A DNA stretch of 64,000 nt from assembly GCF_013694245.2 (NCBI RefSeq), contig NZ_CP059322.2, forward strand, positions 6,021,001-6,085,000, given 5' to 3'. The notes under the pieces are model-generated. The model searched no databases and was not told the DNA's origin. It saw only the letters and a list, made by a program, of their open reading frames with translations. Shown one piece after another: positions 44,781-53,346 of the stretch (position 1 is the stretch's first letter; each line of letters begins with the position of its first letter). The translations under genes were made by a program, and so were the position numbers. Source of the DNA: Micromonospora ferruginea (GTDB taxonomy: Bacteria > Actinomycetota > Actinomycetes > Mycobacteriales > Micromonosporaceae).

Positions 44781-45821
44781 GTGCCCAGGACCAGGCTCAC
44801 CGGCCGGCGTGTCCGCCGGTCACTGCTGGCGCTGCTCGCCGCGACCGCCGTGCTGCTCGGCGCCGGCCTCGCCGCGGCCGGCCCGGCCGCCGCCGCGCCC
44901 AGCCCGAACGCCCCCGACGAGGGCGACAGCAAGCAGCTCCGGGCGGCGCTGGAGGCCGCGGCGAAGGGGCACATCGACGCCCGGAACAAGCTGGACAACT
45001 CCAAGCGCCGCCAGACCGAGCTGGCCGTCCAGCTCAAGGACATCGAGGCGCGCCTGGTCGGGTTGACCGCGCAGGCCGGCGAGGTGGCCGTCCAGTCCTA
45101 CCGGCAGGGCCGGCTGACCCCGGTGTCGATGCTGCTGGCCAGCTCCGGGCCGAACGACTTCCTGCACCGGGCGGCCGAGCTGGACATGATGGCCCAGCGC
45201 GACAGCAAGCGCCTGGGCGACCTGGCCACCGCGAAGGCGCAGGCCGCCGAGTCGAAGCTGGCCCTCGACGCCGAGGTGCGGGAGCAGGCGAAGCAGGTCG
45301 CCGTGCTGGCCCGGAAGAAGAAGGACGCCGAGGTGGCGCTGGCGAAGGTCAGCTCCGGCGCCGGTTCCGGCTTCAGCGGCGGCTCCTCGTCGGCCAAGCC
45401 GGCCCCGCGCAACTCGGACGGCTCGTGGCCGTCGGAGTCCTGCTCGGTGGACGACCCGACGCCGGCCAGCGGCTGCATCACGCCGCGCACCCTGCACATG
45501 CTCCAGCAGGCCAAGTCGGCCGGCTTCACGCGCTACGCCTCCTGCCACCGCAGCGGCGGCGGCGGGGAACACCCCAAGGGCCGGGCCTGCGACTTCTCCG
45601 CCGCCAGCGGCGGGTTCGAGGACAAGACCGCCACCGGCGGCGACAAGACGTACGGCGACCGGCTCGCGAGCTGGGCGAAGAACAACGCCAACCGGCTCGG
45701 CATCATGTACGTGATCTGGTACCGGCAGATCTGGATGCCGAACACCGGCTGGCGGGCGTACAGCGGTGGCGGCAGCCCGGCCGCCGACCACACAAACCAT
45801 GTTCACATCTCGATGTACTGA
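44781..45821 (+). CDS. Secreted coiled-coil protein with ARB_07466-like C-terminal domain
   Basis: 346 residues. Signal peptide to about 39 (RRSLLALLAATAVLLGAGLA, AAAA). Residues 48-200 are long charged coiled coils reminiscent of PcsB/RipA-type peptidoglycan hydrolase regulators. After a Gly/Ser linker, residues 215-346 form a small domain with SCSVDDPTPASGCITPR, GGEHPKGRACDFSAA and DHTNHVHISMY, whose His and Asp residues resemble an M15/hedgehog-type zinc site. It probably acts on or at the cell wall. GTG 44781 follows GGAAGGA (44767). Confidence 0.85.
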   Translation: MPRTRLTGRRVRRSLLALLAATAVLLGAGLAAAGPAAAAPSPNAPDEGDSKQLRAALEAAAKGHIDARNKLDNSKRRQTELAVQLKDIEARLVGLTAQAGEVAVQSYRQGRLTPVSMLLASSGPNDFLHRAAELDMMAQRDSKRLGDLATAKAQAAESKLALDAEVREQAKQVAVLARKKKDAEVALAKVSSGAGSGFSGGSSSAKPAPRNSDGSWPSESCSVDDPTPASGCITPRTLHMLQQAKSAGFTRYASCHRSGGGGEHPKGRACDFSAASGGFEDKTATGGDKTYGDRLASWAKNNANRLGIMYVIWYRQIWMPNTGWRAYSGGGSPAADHTNHVHISMY

Positions 45822-45857
45822 CCCGGACGACCAGGAACGCCGCGTACCCTCGCGACG

Positions 45858-47411
45858 GTGAGCAGCACATCGTCCGACATCGTCATCGAGCCGGCGACGG
45901 ACACGCCGGCCCCGCCGCGCGCCCTGCCCAACGGGCTCGCCGCCTTCCTGGTCTTCCTGTCCAGTGGGGCGGTGCTGGTGCTGGAGACCGTCTCGCTGCG
46001 CCTGGTCGGCCCGTACGTCGGGGTGACGCTCCAGGTGACCAGCTCGGTCATCGGCATGGCGCTGGCCGCCATCGCGTACGGGGCGTGGATGGGCGGGTGG
46101 CTCGCCGACCGGCGGGACCCGCGCGCCCTGCTCGCCCCGGCCCTGGTGCTGGCCGGCATCGCCACCGCGGTCACGCTGCCCATCGTCAGGTACGCCGGTG
46201 AGGCGCTGCGCGGCGGCGCGGCCAGCGCGGTGCTCCTGCTGACCGCGCTGACCGTGCTGCTGCCCGCCGCGCTGCTGGCCGGGATCACCCCGCTGGTGGT
46301 GAAGCTCCAGCTCGCCGACCTGCGCCGCACCGGTCAGGTGGTCGGCAGGCTCTCCAGCATCGGCACGCTCGGCGGCATCACCGCCACACTGGGCACCGGC
46401 TTCATCCTGGTGGCCGCGCTGCCCAGTTCGGTGATCGTGCTGGCGTTGGCCGCGGTGCTCGGCGTGACCGGGCTGGCGCTGGGCTTCTGGTTGCGGCGGC
46501 GGTCCGGTGCCGGGCTGTCGACGCCTGGGCGGGCCAAGGCGGCGCTGGCGCTGCTCGGGCTCTCCGCCGCCGGGCTGACCGCCGCCGCGCCGAACCCGTG
46601 CGACGTGGAGACCGCCTACCACTGCGCCCGGGTGGAGGTGGACCCGAGTTCGCCGGACGGGCGCACGCTCTACCTCAACTCGGCCGAGCACTCCTACGTC
46701 GACCTGACCGATCCGACCCACCTGAAATACTCGTACGCCCAGTGGGTCGGCCTGGTCGCGGACCTGGCGCGGCCGGCCGGGCAGCCGATGGACGCGCTGC
46801 ACCTGGGCGGCGGCGGCTTCACCGTGCCCGCCTACCTGGCGGCGACCCGCCCCGGCAGCGACAACCTGGTCTTCGAGGTCGACGGCGGGCTGGTCGACCT
46901 GGACAAGCGGGAGATGGGGCTGCGCACCGGGCCGAAGCTGCGCGCCGAGGTCGGCGACGCGCGGGTGCTGCTCGGCGGCGAGCCGACCGACAGCCGCGAC
47001 TTCGTCGTCGGCGACGCGTTCGGCCACCTGGTGGTGCCGTGGCACCTGGCCACCCGGGAGATGGCCGCGGACATCCGGCGGGTGCTCCGCCCGGACGGGA
47101 TCTACGTGCAGAACGTCATCGACTATCCGCCGGACCGGTTCATCCGGGCCGAGGTGGCCACCGTCTCGGCCGTGTTCGACCACGTCGCGCTGATCGCCCC
47201 GCCGGGCGCGCTCGCCGGGCGGCACGGCGCGAACTTCGTCATCGTCGCCTCGGACGTCCCGCTGCCGCTGGCCGGGATCCCCGCCCGGCTGCGAGGTCTC
47301 CCCGAGCCGGCCGAACTGCTCGACGAGGCGAGGACGGCCGCGTGGGTCGGCGACGCGCGGGTGCTCACCGACGACTTCGCGCCGGTGGACCAACTCCTGG
47401 CGACCGCCTGA
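45858..47411 (+). CDS. Fused transporter-like / spermidine-synthase-like membrane protein
   Basis: 517 residues. Residues 25-255 hold about seven transmembrane helices (FLVFLSSGAVLVLETVSLRL, YGAWMGGWLADRRDPRALL), and 270-517 a spermidine-synthase-like Rossmann domain (HSYVDLTDPTHLKYSYAQWV, MDALHLGGGGFTVPAYL, VVGDAFGHLVVPWHL, LTDDFAPVDQL). The polyamine active-site pattern is only partly kept, so an aminopropyltransferase role is uncertain. GTG 45858 is 36 bases after the upstream stop. Confidence 0.85.
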   Translation: MSSTSSDIVIEPATDTPAPPRALPNGLAAFLVFLSSGAVLVLETVSLRLVGPYVGVTLQVTSSVIGMALAAIAYGAWMGGWLADRRDPRALLAPALVLAGIATAVTLPIVRYAGEALRGGAASAVLLLTALTVLLPAALLAGITPLVVKLQLADLRRTGQVVGRLSSIGTLGGITATLGTGFILVAALPSSVIVLALAAVLGVTGLALGFWLRRRSGAGLSTPGRAKAALALLGLSAAGLTAAAPNPCDVETAYHCARVEVDPSSPDGRTLYLNSAEHSYVDLTDPTHLKYSYAQWVGLVADLARPAGQPMDALHLGGGGFTVPAYLAATRPGSDNLVFEVDGGLVDLDKREMGLRTGPKLRAEVGDARVLLGGEPTDSRDFVVGDAFGHLVVPWHLATREMAADIRRVLRPDGIYVQNVIDYPPDRFIRAEVATVSAVFDHVALIAPPGALAGRHGANFVIVASDVPLPLAGIPARLRGLPEPAELLDEARTAAWVGDARVLTDDFAPVDQLLATA

Positions 47412-47455
47412 ACGGGTGACATTCCTGACCGATTCCGACCGGAGAGGTGTAGCGG

Positions 47456-49111
47456 GTGCCACTTCGGGCAACTGCACCGACCATGGGTGCAGCGATCAGG
47501 AACGGCGTGCAGCTGCTGGGTGAGCGCTACCGCCTGGTCGAGCAGTTGGGCGCCGGCGGCATGTCGGTGGTCTGGCGCGGCTACGACGAGGTGCTCGGCC
47601 GGCAGGTCGCGGTCAAGGTGCTCGCCTCCCGGCTCGCCGCGGACAAGGCGTTCCGGCACCGGATCCGCGTCGAGGCGCAGGCCGCCGCGCGACTCTGCCA
47701 CCCCAACATCACCAACGTGTACGACTACGGCGAGTCGGTCCAGGTCGGGCTGACCGTGCCGTACGTGGTCATGGAGCTGGTCGACGGCGGTCCGCTCAGC
47801 GGCCGGCTCGGCCGCGACGGGCAACTGCCCTGGCGGGAGGCGCTGGCCATCGGCGCGGAGGTCGCTTCGGCGCTGGCCACCGCGCACGCCCGGGGCGTGG
47901 TGCACCGGGACGTGACCCCCGGCAACGTCATGCTCACCCCGACCGGCGTGAAGGTCGTCGACTTCGGCATCTCGGCGCTGGTGGGGGAGAGCGACAAGGG
48001 CCCGGACGGTGCGCTGCTCGGCACGCCCGCCTACCTCGCCCCGGAGCGGCTGGACAACGGCCACGTCTCGCCGGCCACCGACGTCTACGCGGTCGGCCTG
48101 CTGCTCTACCGGATGCTCACCGGCCGGCTGCCGTGGCAGGCCAGCACCACCACCGAGATGCTGCGCGCGCACATGTACCGCGACCCGGACCCGATGCCGC
48201 CGGTGCCGGGGCTGCCGACGCCGGTCACCCACCTGGTGCAGCGGTGCCTGGCGAAGCGCCCGGAGGACCGCCCGCTCACCACCGAGGTGGCCCGTACGCT
48301 CGCCGAGGCGGTCGGGATCGCGTCGATCGTGCCGGTGTCGCCGGCGTTCGGCGGCGTCGACCCGGCGCTGACCGAGAACGTCGGCACCACGATCCTGCCC
48401 TGGTCGGCGGCGACCGACGCGCTGCCGTACTCGGTGATCCGCACCCGGACCCGGCGGGCGGTGGCGCGTCGGCGGAAGGTGGAGGCCGGGGTGGCCGCCG
48501 CCGGCCTGATCGCGGTCACCGCCGCGATGTGGGGGGTGACGTCGAGGAGCCCGGCCAGCGGCGGGGTGGAGCCGACCGAGGCGCGGATGGGGCTGCCCGA
48601 GCCGGCGCCCTGCGCGGTCGACTACTCGCTGCGCCGCGACACCGGCAAGGACTTCTCCGCCGAGCTGACGCTGACCAACACCAGCGGCCGGGAACTGCGC
48701 GACTGGACCATGAGCTTCAGCTTTCCCGGCAAGCAGGCGGTCACCACGGCCCAGCCGCCGGCCCGGCAGGTCGGGCGGACCGTGTCGGTGGCGGCCCCGA
48801 CGGCCACCCCGGCGCTGGCGCCGGGCGCGTCGACGAAGCTGACGCTGGCCGGGCGCTACACCGGGAGCAACACGCTGCCGGTGGAGTTCGAGGTCGGCGG
48901 CCGGGCGTGCGGGGTGCAGGTGTCCGGCCTCGCCGGCTCGGTGCCGATCACCACCGCGCCGAAGACGAAGGCGCCGACCAAGCCGGCCACGAAGACCACG
49001 AAGAGCACCACCAGGAGCGCGCCGACGAAGGCGAAGCCGGCGCCGAAACCCAAGGCGGAGCCGCCGAAGCCCGGCAAGAAGGGCAAGGACGGTGGCAAGG
49101 GAAAAGGGTAG
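47456..49111 (+). CDS. Membrane serine/threonine kinase with extracellular CBM2-like domain
   Basis: 551 residues. Kinase 20-290: LGAGGMSVVWRGYD, Lys54 in VAVKVLA, Asp152 in VHRDVTPGNVML (the usual Lys154 of HRDxKxxN is Thr), VDFGISAL. TM helix 343-362. Residues 385-490 outside look like a family 2 carbohydrate-binding module (DFSAELTLTNTSGRELRDWT, two bounding Cys386 and Cys485), then a Lys/Pro/Gly-rich tail. GTG 47456 has GGAGAGG. Two codons before the TAG there is a G-GGA-AAA heptamer; the -1 frame continues the same tail to 49176. Confidence 0.9.
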   Translation: MPLRATAPTMGAAIRNGVQLLGERYRLVEQLGAGGMSVVWRGYDEVLGRQVAVKVLASRLAADKAFRHRIRVEAQAAARLCHPNITNVYDYGESVQVGLTVPYVVMELVDGGPLSGRLGRDGQLPWREALAIGAEVASALATAHARGVVHRDVTPGNVMLTPTGVKVVDFGISALVGESDKGPDGALLGTPAYLAPERLDNGHVSPATDVYAVGLLLYRMLTGRLPWQASTTTEMLRAHMYRDPDPMPPVPGLPTPVTHLVQRCLAKRPEDRPLTTEVARTLAEAVGIASIVPVSPAFGGVDPALTENVGTTILPWSAATDALPYSVIRTRTRRAVARRRKVEAGVAAAGLIAVTAAMWGVTSRSPASGGVEPTEARMGLPEPAPCAVDYSLRRDTGKDFSAELTLTNTSGRELRDWTMSFSFPGKQAVTTAQPPARQVGRTVSVAAPTATPALAPGASTKLTLAGRYTGSNTLPVEFEVGGRACGVQVSGLAGSVPITTAPKTKAPTKPATKTTKSTTRSAPTKAKPAPKPKAEPPKPGKKGKDGGKGKG

Positions 49112-49176
49112 GTGAGAAGCCGAAGGGGGGTGGGCCCGGCAAGGGTGGGAAGGGCGGCAAGGGCCCGAAGGGCTGA
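49099..49176 (+). other. Slippery heptamer and -1 frame extension of the kinase tail
   Basis: GGGAAAA at 49099-49105 is in the correct phase for X-XXY-YYZ (codons GGA AAA). A -1 slip would bypass the TAG at 49109-49111 and add about 22 residues of Lys/Gly-rich sequence (RVGEKPKGGGPGKGG...) to the TGA at 49174-49176. G-rich sequence downstream could form a stimulating structure. Confidence 0.45.
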
Positions 49177-49179
49177 CGG

Positions 49180-49848
49180 TCAGGTCAGCGCCGCGAAGCG
49201 CTGCACCTGGGTGATGCCGCCCTCCACGATGAGCACGCTCTCCGCCGTCAGGACCGTGTCCGGCCCGGCGTAGCGGAACGGCTCGCCGGGCAGCTTCGCG
49301 CCGACCACCATCACGCCGTACCGCTCGCGCGGGGCCAGCTCGCGCAGCGCGCGCCCGACCAGCGGCGCCGGCACCCGGACCTTGGCGATGGCGAAGTCGT
49401 CGCCGAACTCGATGAAGTCGAGCATCCGGCTGACGATCAGGTGGGCTACCCGCTCGCCGGTCTCCGCCTCCGGGAACACCACGTGGTGCGCGCCCACCGA
49501 GTGCAGGATCTTGGCGTGCTTCTCCGAGGTGGCCCGCGCCCAGATCTGCGGCACGCCCAGCTCGGTCAGCGCCAGCACGGTGAGCACGCTCGCCTCGACC
49601 GAGGCGCCGATGGCGACCACCACCCGGGCGAAGTCGGCCACGCCGAGCTGGCGCAACGCCACCTCCTCGGTGGCGTCGGCCTGCACCACCCGGTCCAGTT
49701 CGGCGGACCAGCGCTGCACCCGGGCCGGGTCCCGGTCGATGGCGAGCACCTCGTGGTCGAGGCGCGCGAGCGCGCCGGCCAGGTGGTAGCCGAACCGGCC
49801 CAGGCCGATCACCACGACGCCGGTGTCGTCCGAGTGTCTAGCCGACAA
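49180..49848 (-). CDS. trkA: Potassium uptake regulatory subunit TrkA/KtrA
   Basis: 222 residues: RCK_N Rossmann domain (VVVIGLGRFGYHLAGALARL, VLAIDRDPARVQRW, VVQADATEEVALRQLGV) and RCK_C domain with LVGRALRELAPRERYGV and ESVLIVEGG. It binds nucleotide and gates the TrkH/KtrB channel from the cytoplasm. Start is TTG 49848, supported by GGAGGAG about seven bases upstream; it overlaps the trkH stop by 11 bases. Its end lies four bases from the extended kinase frame of the opposite strand. Confidence 0.92.
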   Translation of the reverse strand: MSARHSDDTGVVVIGLGRFGYHLAGALARLDHEVLAIDRDPARVQRWSAELDRVVQADATEEVALRQLGVADFARVVVAIGASVEASVLTVLALTELGVPQIWARATSEKHAKILHSVGAHHVVFPEAETGERVAHLIVSRMLDFIEFGDDFAIAKVRVPAPLVGRALRELAPRERYGVMVVGAKLPGEPFRYAGPDTVLTAESVLIVEGGITQVQRFAALT

Positions 49849-51172
49849 TGGGTTGCTCCTCCGGATAGCGGTAGAGGCGTCGCCGGGTGTTCAACGCGAT
49901 CGCCGACCCGAGGGTGAGCGGTCCGATCCGGCCGACGTACATGAGCGCGGTCAGCAGGTAGACGCCGGGCGCGGGCAGCCGCTGGGTGAGACCGACGGTC
50001 AGGCCGGTGGTGCTGAACGCGGAGGTGACCTCGAACAGCGCGGCGTAGTAGCGCACCTCGTCGGTCATCGCGATCAGCACGACCGTGCCGCCGGCCACCA
50101 GCGCCACGCTGAGCAGGGCGACCGTCAGCGCCTGCCGCTGGCTGGCCGGGGACACCCGGCGACGGCCGACCGTGGTGTCCGGCTCGCCGCGCAGCTCGGC
50201 CCAGATGGCGAAGCCGAGCAGGAAGAACGTGGAGACCTTGATGCCGCCGGCGGTGCTGGCGCTGCCCCCGCCGACGAACATCAGGCCGATAAACATCGGG
50301 TAGCTCTCCTCGGTGAGCCGCCCGACGTGGATCACGTCGAAGCCGCCGGTGCGGCTCAACGCGATCTGGGTGAACGCGGCGAGCACCTTCCCCGGCACGT
50401 CGAACGTGCCCAGCGTGTACGGGTTCCGCCACTCGGACACCAGCAGGTAGCCGAGGCCGAAGGCGGTGAGCGCCACGCTGCCCCAGACGGTCAGCTTGGT
50501 GGCGACCGCCCACCGGCCGGGTCGCCGCCACTCCCGTACCGCCTCGAACAGCGCCGGGAAGCCGAGCCCGCCGATGATCGCGCCGAAGCTGAGCGGCAAC
50601 GCCACCCACGGGTCCCGGGAGAACGCGACCAGCCCGTCGGTGTAGAGCGCGAAGCCGCCGTTGTTGAACGCCTGGACCGAGTGGAACACCGCCGACCAGA
50701 GCGCCCGCCCGGGCGGGTAGTCGTAGACCAGCCAGAAACGCCCGCTGATCACGGCGGTCATCAGCGCCTCGGTGACGAACACGGTGACCGCGATGCGCAA
50801 CAGCAGCCGGCGTACGTCGCCGAGGCCGAACTCGGCGGTCTCGGCCTGCACGAGCAGCCGGTTACGCAGGCCGAGCTGCCGCGACACCGCCAGGATCACC
50901 AGCGCCGCGCCGGTCAGGATGCCGAGGCCGCCGAGCTGGGTCAGCACGGTGATCATCACGAGCCCGAAGTCGTTCCAGTAGTTCGGCGTGTCGGTGATCG
51001 CCATGCCGGTCACCGAGACCGCCGAGGTGGAGGTGAACAGCGCGGTCAGGAACGGCGTCCAGCGCTGCTGGCTGGTGGCCCAGGGCAGCATGAGCAGCCC
51101 GGTGCCGACCAGGATCACCGCCAGGAACCCGAGCGGCACCAGCCGTACCGGCTTCCGGAGCAGACGGCGCAC
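49838..51172 (-). CDS. trkH: Trk-type potassium channel subunit TrkH/KtrB
   Basis: 444 residues, eight transmembrane helices with four re-entrant pore loops (TALFTSTSAVSVTGMAI, SVQAFNNGGFAL, GGGSASTAGGIKVSTF, VTSAFSTTGLTVGL), as in the SKT family. GTG 51172 is chosen because it begins RRLLRKPVRLVPLGFLAVI with GGAAG upstream; a GTG at 51256 would add 28 residues encoded almost entirely by the 95-bp direct repeat, whose other copy lies upstream of the GDPD gene and lacks this GTG. Forms the membrane part with TrkA. Confidence 0.92.
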   Translation of the reverse strand: MRRLLRKPVRLVPLGFLAVILVGTGLLMLPWATSQQRWTPFLTALFTSTSAVSVTGMAITDTPNYWNDFGLVMITVLTQLGGLGILTGAALVILAVSRQLGLRNRLLVQAETAEFGLGDVRRLLLRIAVTVFVTEALMTAVISGRFWLVYDYPPGRALWSAVFHSVQAFNNGGFALYTDGLVAFSRDPWVALPLSFGAIIGGLGFPALFEAVREWRRPGRWAVATKLTVWGSVALTAFGLGYLLVSEWRNPYTLGTFDVPGKVLAAFTQIALSRTGGFDVIHVGRLTEESYPMFIGLMFVGGGSASTAGGIKVSTFFLLGFAIWAELRGEPDTTVGRRRVSPASQRQALTVALLSVALVAGGTVVLIAMTDEVRYYAALFEVTSAFSTTGLTVGLTQRLPAPGVYLLTALMYVGRIGPLTLGSAIALNTRRRLYRYPEEQPIVG

Positions 51173-51249
51173 CCCGTCATCTTCCGTCCGGAGATTCACC
51201 GGCAGGTCAGGAACCGACCAACTGGACGTCAACCGCGCCGGGTCTGCTG
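51155..51249. repeat. Direct repeat copy 1 (left border)
   Basis: Matches 57015-57109 without gaps: 16 identical bases (51155-51170), a divergent five-base block (51171-51175), then 74 identical bases (51176-51249). The divergent block in this copy is where the trkH GTG codon lies. Confidence 0.85.
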
Positions 51250-51311
51250 AGGGCACCGTGCGTCGGCGAGCGGTTCTCGCTGTCGTCGCCCGAGGGAACG
51301 AGCCGGTTCAG

Positions 51312-52898
51312 CTAGCTGGCGGCAGGCAGGCGTCCGTAGAAGTCAATGCTGTTGTTGGTGAGGTCCCGGGCGAGTTCGGCCTGCCCGGCGACAAAACACG
51401 CCTGCGCCAGCACGGCCACCGTCTCGCGCTCGGCCTCATACCAGTCGACCGGTGACGCGGCGACCGTGCTGGCAGCCGGGTGGGGTGCGAGGGCAGTCCC
51501 TTGAATGGCATCCGGCCGCTCGCCCGCCATCCGGCGGCCCGCCACCTGAACGAGCGCCAGAAGGGTCAGTCCGAGACGGCTCAAGCCGCTCTCCCAGTCG
51601 TCCTGGCCGATCTCAGCCTCGCGGCGCTCCCGAGCGAACAGGCGAGTGACGTCGTGGAGGCGGAACCGGGGCTGGCCGGCAAGGTCCGGACCGAGGGTCT
51701 CCAGCAGGCGGGCGTCGATCAGCTCGTCAAGAGCTGAGGTACCCGCAGCCGGGGTGGTGCGCAGCAACGCTGCCAGGAACCATTCCGGAAACGATGGCAC
51801 GTCCAGCTCACCGAGCAGGGCGAAGGCCCGCCGTGCTGCTGGGCTGAGGGCACCGTACGCCAGTTCGAGACCGGGCCGGAGCGCCAGATCACCATGTCGC
51901 AGCTCATCCAGCCGTCGCCGTTTGTCGGCGAGGCGGTCCGCGAATGCCTCCACCGTCCAGCTTGGCCGGGCGGCCAGCCGCGCGGACACGATCCTTACCG
52001 CGAGCGGCAGCCCGCCGCAGATGGTCGCGAGCTGGTTGGCGGCTTCCGGACGGGCGTGGATCCGCTGCGCACCAACCACCTGGCACATCAGTTCGATCGC
52101 CGTCGCCGTGTTCAGCGGGCCGAGGTCGAGCGTCATGATTCCCGGTATCCCGGTCAGCGGAAGCCGGCTGGTCAGGAGTGCGACGCTGCCGTCCGGCGGG
52201 ATCAACGGTTCGATCTGTCGATGCCCCGTCGCGTCGTCAAGGACCAGCAGCACCCTCCGTCCGGCGAGACTGGCCCGGAACAGCGCCGCGCGGGCGTCCA
52301 GCCCCCCGGGCAGTGTCGGTTCGTCGTAGCCAAGCGTATGCAGCAGTTGCCCGAGCACCTCGACCGGGTCGTCGCTGGTGCCGCGCAGTGACGCGTACAA
52401 CTGTCCGTCGGGGAAGTGGGGCGCGAGCCTGTGGCCGGCGTGGATCGCGAGCGCTGTCTTGCCGACGCCGGGTGGGCCCGACACCGAAGCCAGCCGAACG
52501 GAGCCGGTGCCGATACAACTGAGCGCTGCCAACTCGTCGGTCCGTCCCACGAAATCAGGCAGGTCTGCCGGCAATTGCTGGGGTGATGGAACATCTTCCA
52601 TCGCCGGCGTCGGCTGAGGCGGTGCCCCTGCCCGGTGGCGGGAGGAGCGCGCTACGGTCCGGCGAGTCGCCCACAAGAGCGCATGGCCGGCATTGATGAA
52701 ATCCGCCCGTTCGTCGCCCGCCAGCACGAGTGCGGTGGCGAGTTGTTCGATCGTCTGTGGCCGAGGTGCGCGTCCGGCCCCGCGTTCGATAGCTCCGACT
52801 GAACGTGTGCTGATGCCCGCCCGCTCGGCAAGCGCCTCCTGCGTCAACCGACGCCGGAGGCGGTGCCGCCGCAGCAGGGCAACGAATCTGTCCGACAT
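51312..52898 (-). CDS. XRE HTH / NB-ARC (STAND) regulator, apparently 3'-shortened
   Basis: 528 residues. HTH 8-62 (RLTQEALAERAGISTRSVGA, IERG). NB-ARC from 112: DFVGRTDELAAL, Walker A VSGPPGVGKTALAIHAG (139-155), Walker B RRVLLVLDDA, LLTSRLPL, GGLPLAVRIVSARL, winged helix FRLHDVTRLFARE. Relatives continue with many TPR repeats, but this one ends at FYGRLPAAS, 62 bp from the left direct repeat, suggesting loss of its 3' part during insertion. Probable transcriptional switch for the adjacent peptide genes, which it faces divergently. Confidence 0.85.
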   Translation of the reverse strand: MSDRFVALLRRHRLRRRLTQEALAERAGISTRSVGAIERGAGRAPRPQTIEQLATALVLAGDERADFINAGHALLWATRRTVARSSRHRAGAPPQPTPAMEDVPSPQQLPADLPDFVGRTDELAALSCIGTGSVRLASVSGPPGVGKTALAIHAGHRLAPHFPDGQLYASLRGTSDDPVEVLGQLLHTLGYDEPTLPGGLDARAALFRASLAGRRVLLVLDDATGHRQIEPLIPPDGSVALLTSRLPLTGIPGIMTLDLGPLNTATAIELMCQVVGAQRIHARPEAANQLATICGGLPLAVRIVSARLAARPSWTVEAFADRLADKRRRLDELRHGDLALRPGLELAYGALSPAARRAFALLGELDVPSFPEWFLAALLRTTPAAGTSALDELIDARLLETLGPDLAGQPRFRLHDVTRLFARERREAEIGQDDWESGLSRLGLTLLALVQVAGRRMAGERPDAIQGTALAPHPAASTVAASPVDWYEAERETVAVLAQACFVAGQAELARDLTNNSIDFYGRLPAAS

Positions 52899-53146
52899 GT
52901 TGGCTCCCCGTGACGTATCCGTGATCGACGATACTTGAGGCGGCGCCCATCGGCGGGCCTGAACGACGCTTCAGGCAGAAGGCGCTTTATGTAAGTCCTT
53001 CGGATCAATCGTCCGGATGCCGAACGACAGACACTTCCCACCGCATCCTGTGAAACGTCCGGTGCAACGTCGTGGTGCGGCAGCGAGACGACGACTTTGA
53101 TGAACGCATCGGTTGCACCTGGCGACCCTTGAGTGAGGAGGTTCCG
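52899..53146. promoter_or_regulatory. Divergent control region of the peptide cassette
   Basis: 248 bases with the lowest G+C of the cassette (32 of 60 in the 52981 line) between the regulator and the peptide gene. It must contain both promoters. An 8-bp inverted pair GGTGCAAC/GTTGCACC (53061-53068, 53112-53119) is the only symmetric motif I noticed. No other gene. Confidence 0.4.
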
Positions 53147-53332
53147 GTGACTCGGATGGTGACGGCGCTCGCCGATCGGATCGTCGGCATGGTGGTGCCC
53201 CGGGTGGAGGCTCAGGCAGGCGACACCTGCTACGAGAAGTTCTGCTACTGCCGCGGTCTCTCGCTGTACACGCAGTGGTGCTGCCCGGCGTACCCCTGCA
53301 AGGCGTGTCGGTACGTCGGCGAAGGCTGCTGA
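53147..53332 (+). CDS. Cys-rich secreted peptide precursor (candidate bacteriocin)
   Basis: 61 residues from GTG 53147, which follows GAGGAGG (53135-53141) by five bases. Leader 1-24: amphipathic TRMVTALADRIVGMVVPRVE ending A-Q-A, a type I signal-peptidase-like -3/-1 pattern. Core 25-61 begins GDTCYEKFCYC and has eight cysteines (28, 33, 35, 45, 46, 51, 54, 61), enough for four disulfides, plus many aromatics and few Ser/Thr. With the thioredoxin, S26 peptidase, MauE-like protein and exporter next door, a disulfide-bonded exported peptide is the best explanation; antibacterial activity is inference. Confidence 0.75.
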   Translation: MTRMVTALADRIVGMVVPRVEAQAGDTCYEKFCYCRGLSLYTQWCCPAYPCKACRYVGEGC

Positions 53333-53346
53333 CAACCGAAATGGCT

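Noticed and set aside
53061..53119. Operator made of GGTGCAAC and GTTGCACC
   Set aside because: Eight-base arms 43 bases apart are expected by chance; kept only as a note in the control region.
53072..53146. Upstream in-frame ATG that would lengthen the Cys-rich peptide by 25 residues
   Set aside because: No ribosome site, and the extension is highly charged; GTG 53147 has a near-ideal one.
53147..53332. Lanthipeptide or other enzyme-modified RiPP
   Set aside because: No LanM, LanB/C, YcaO, radical-SAM or graspetide enzyme nearby, and the core has few Ser/Thr to match eight Cys.
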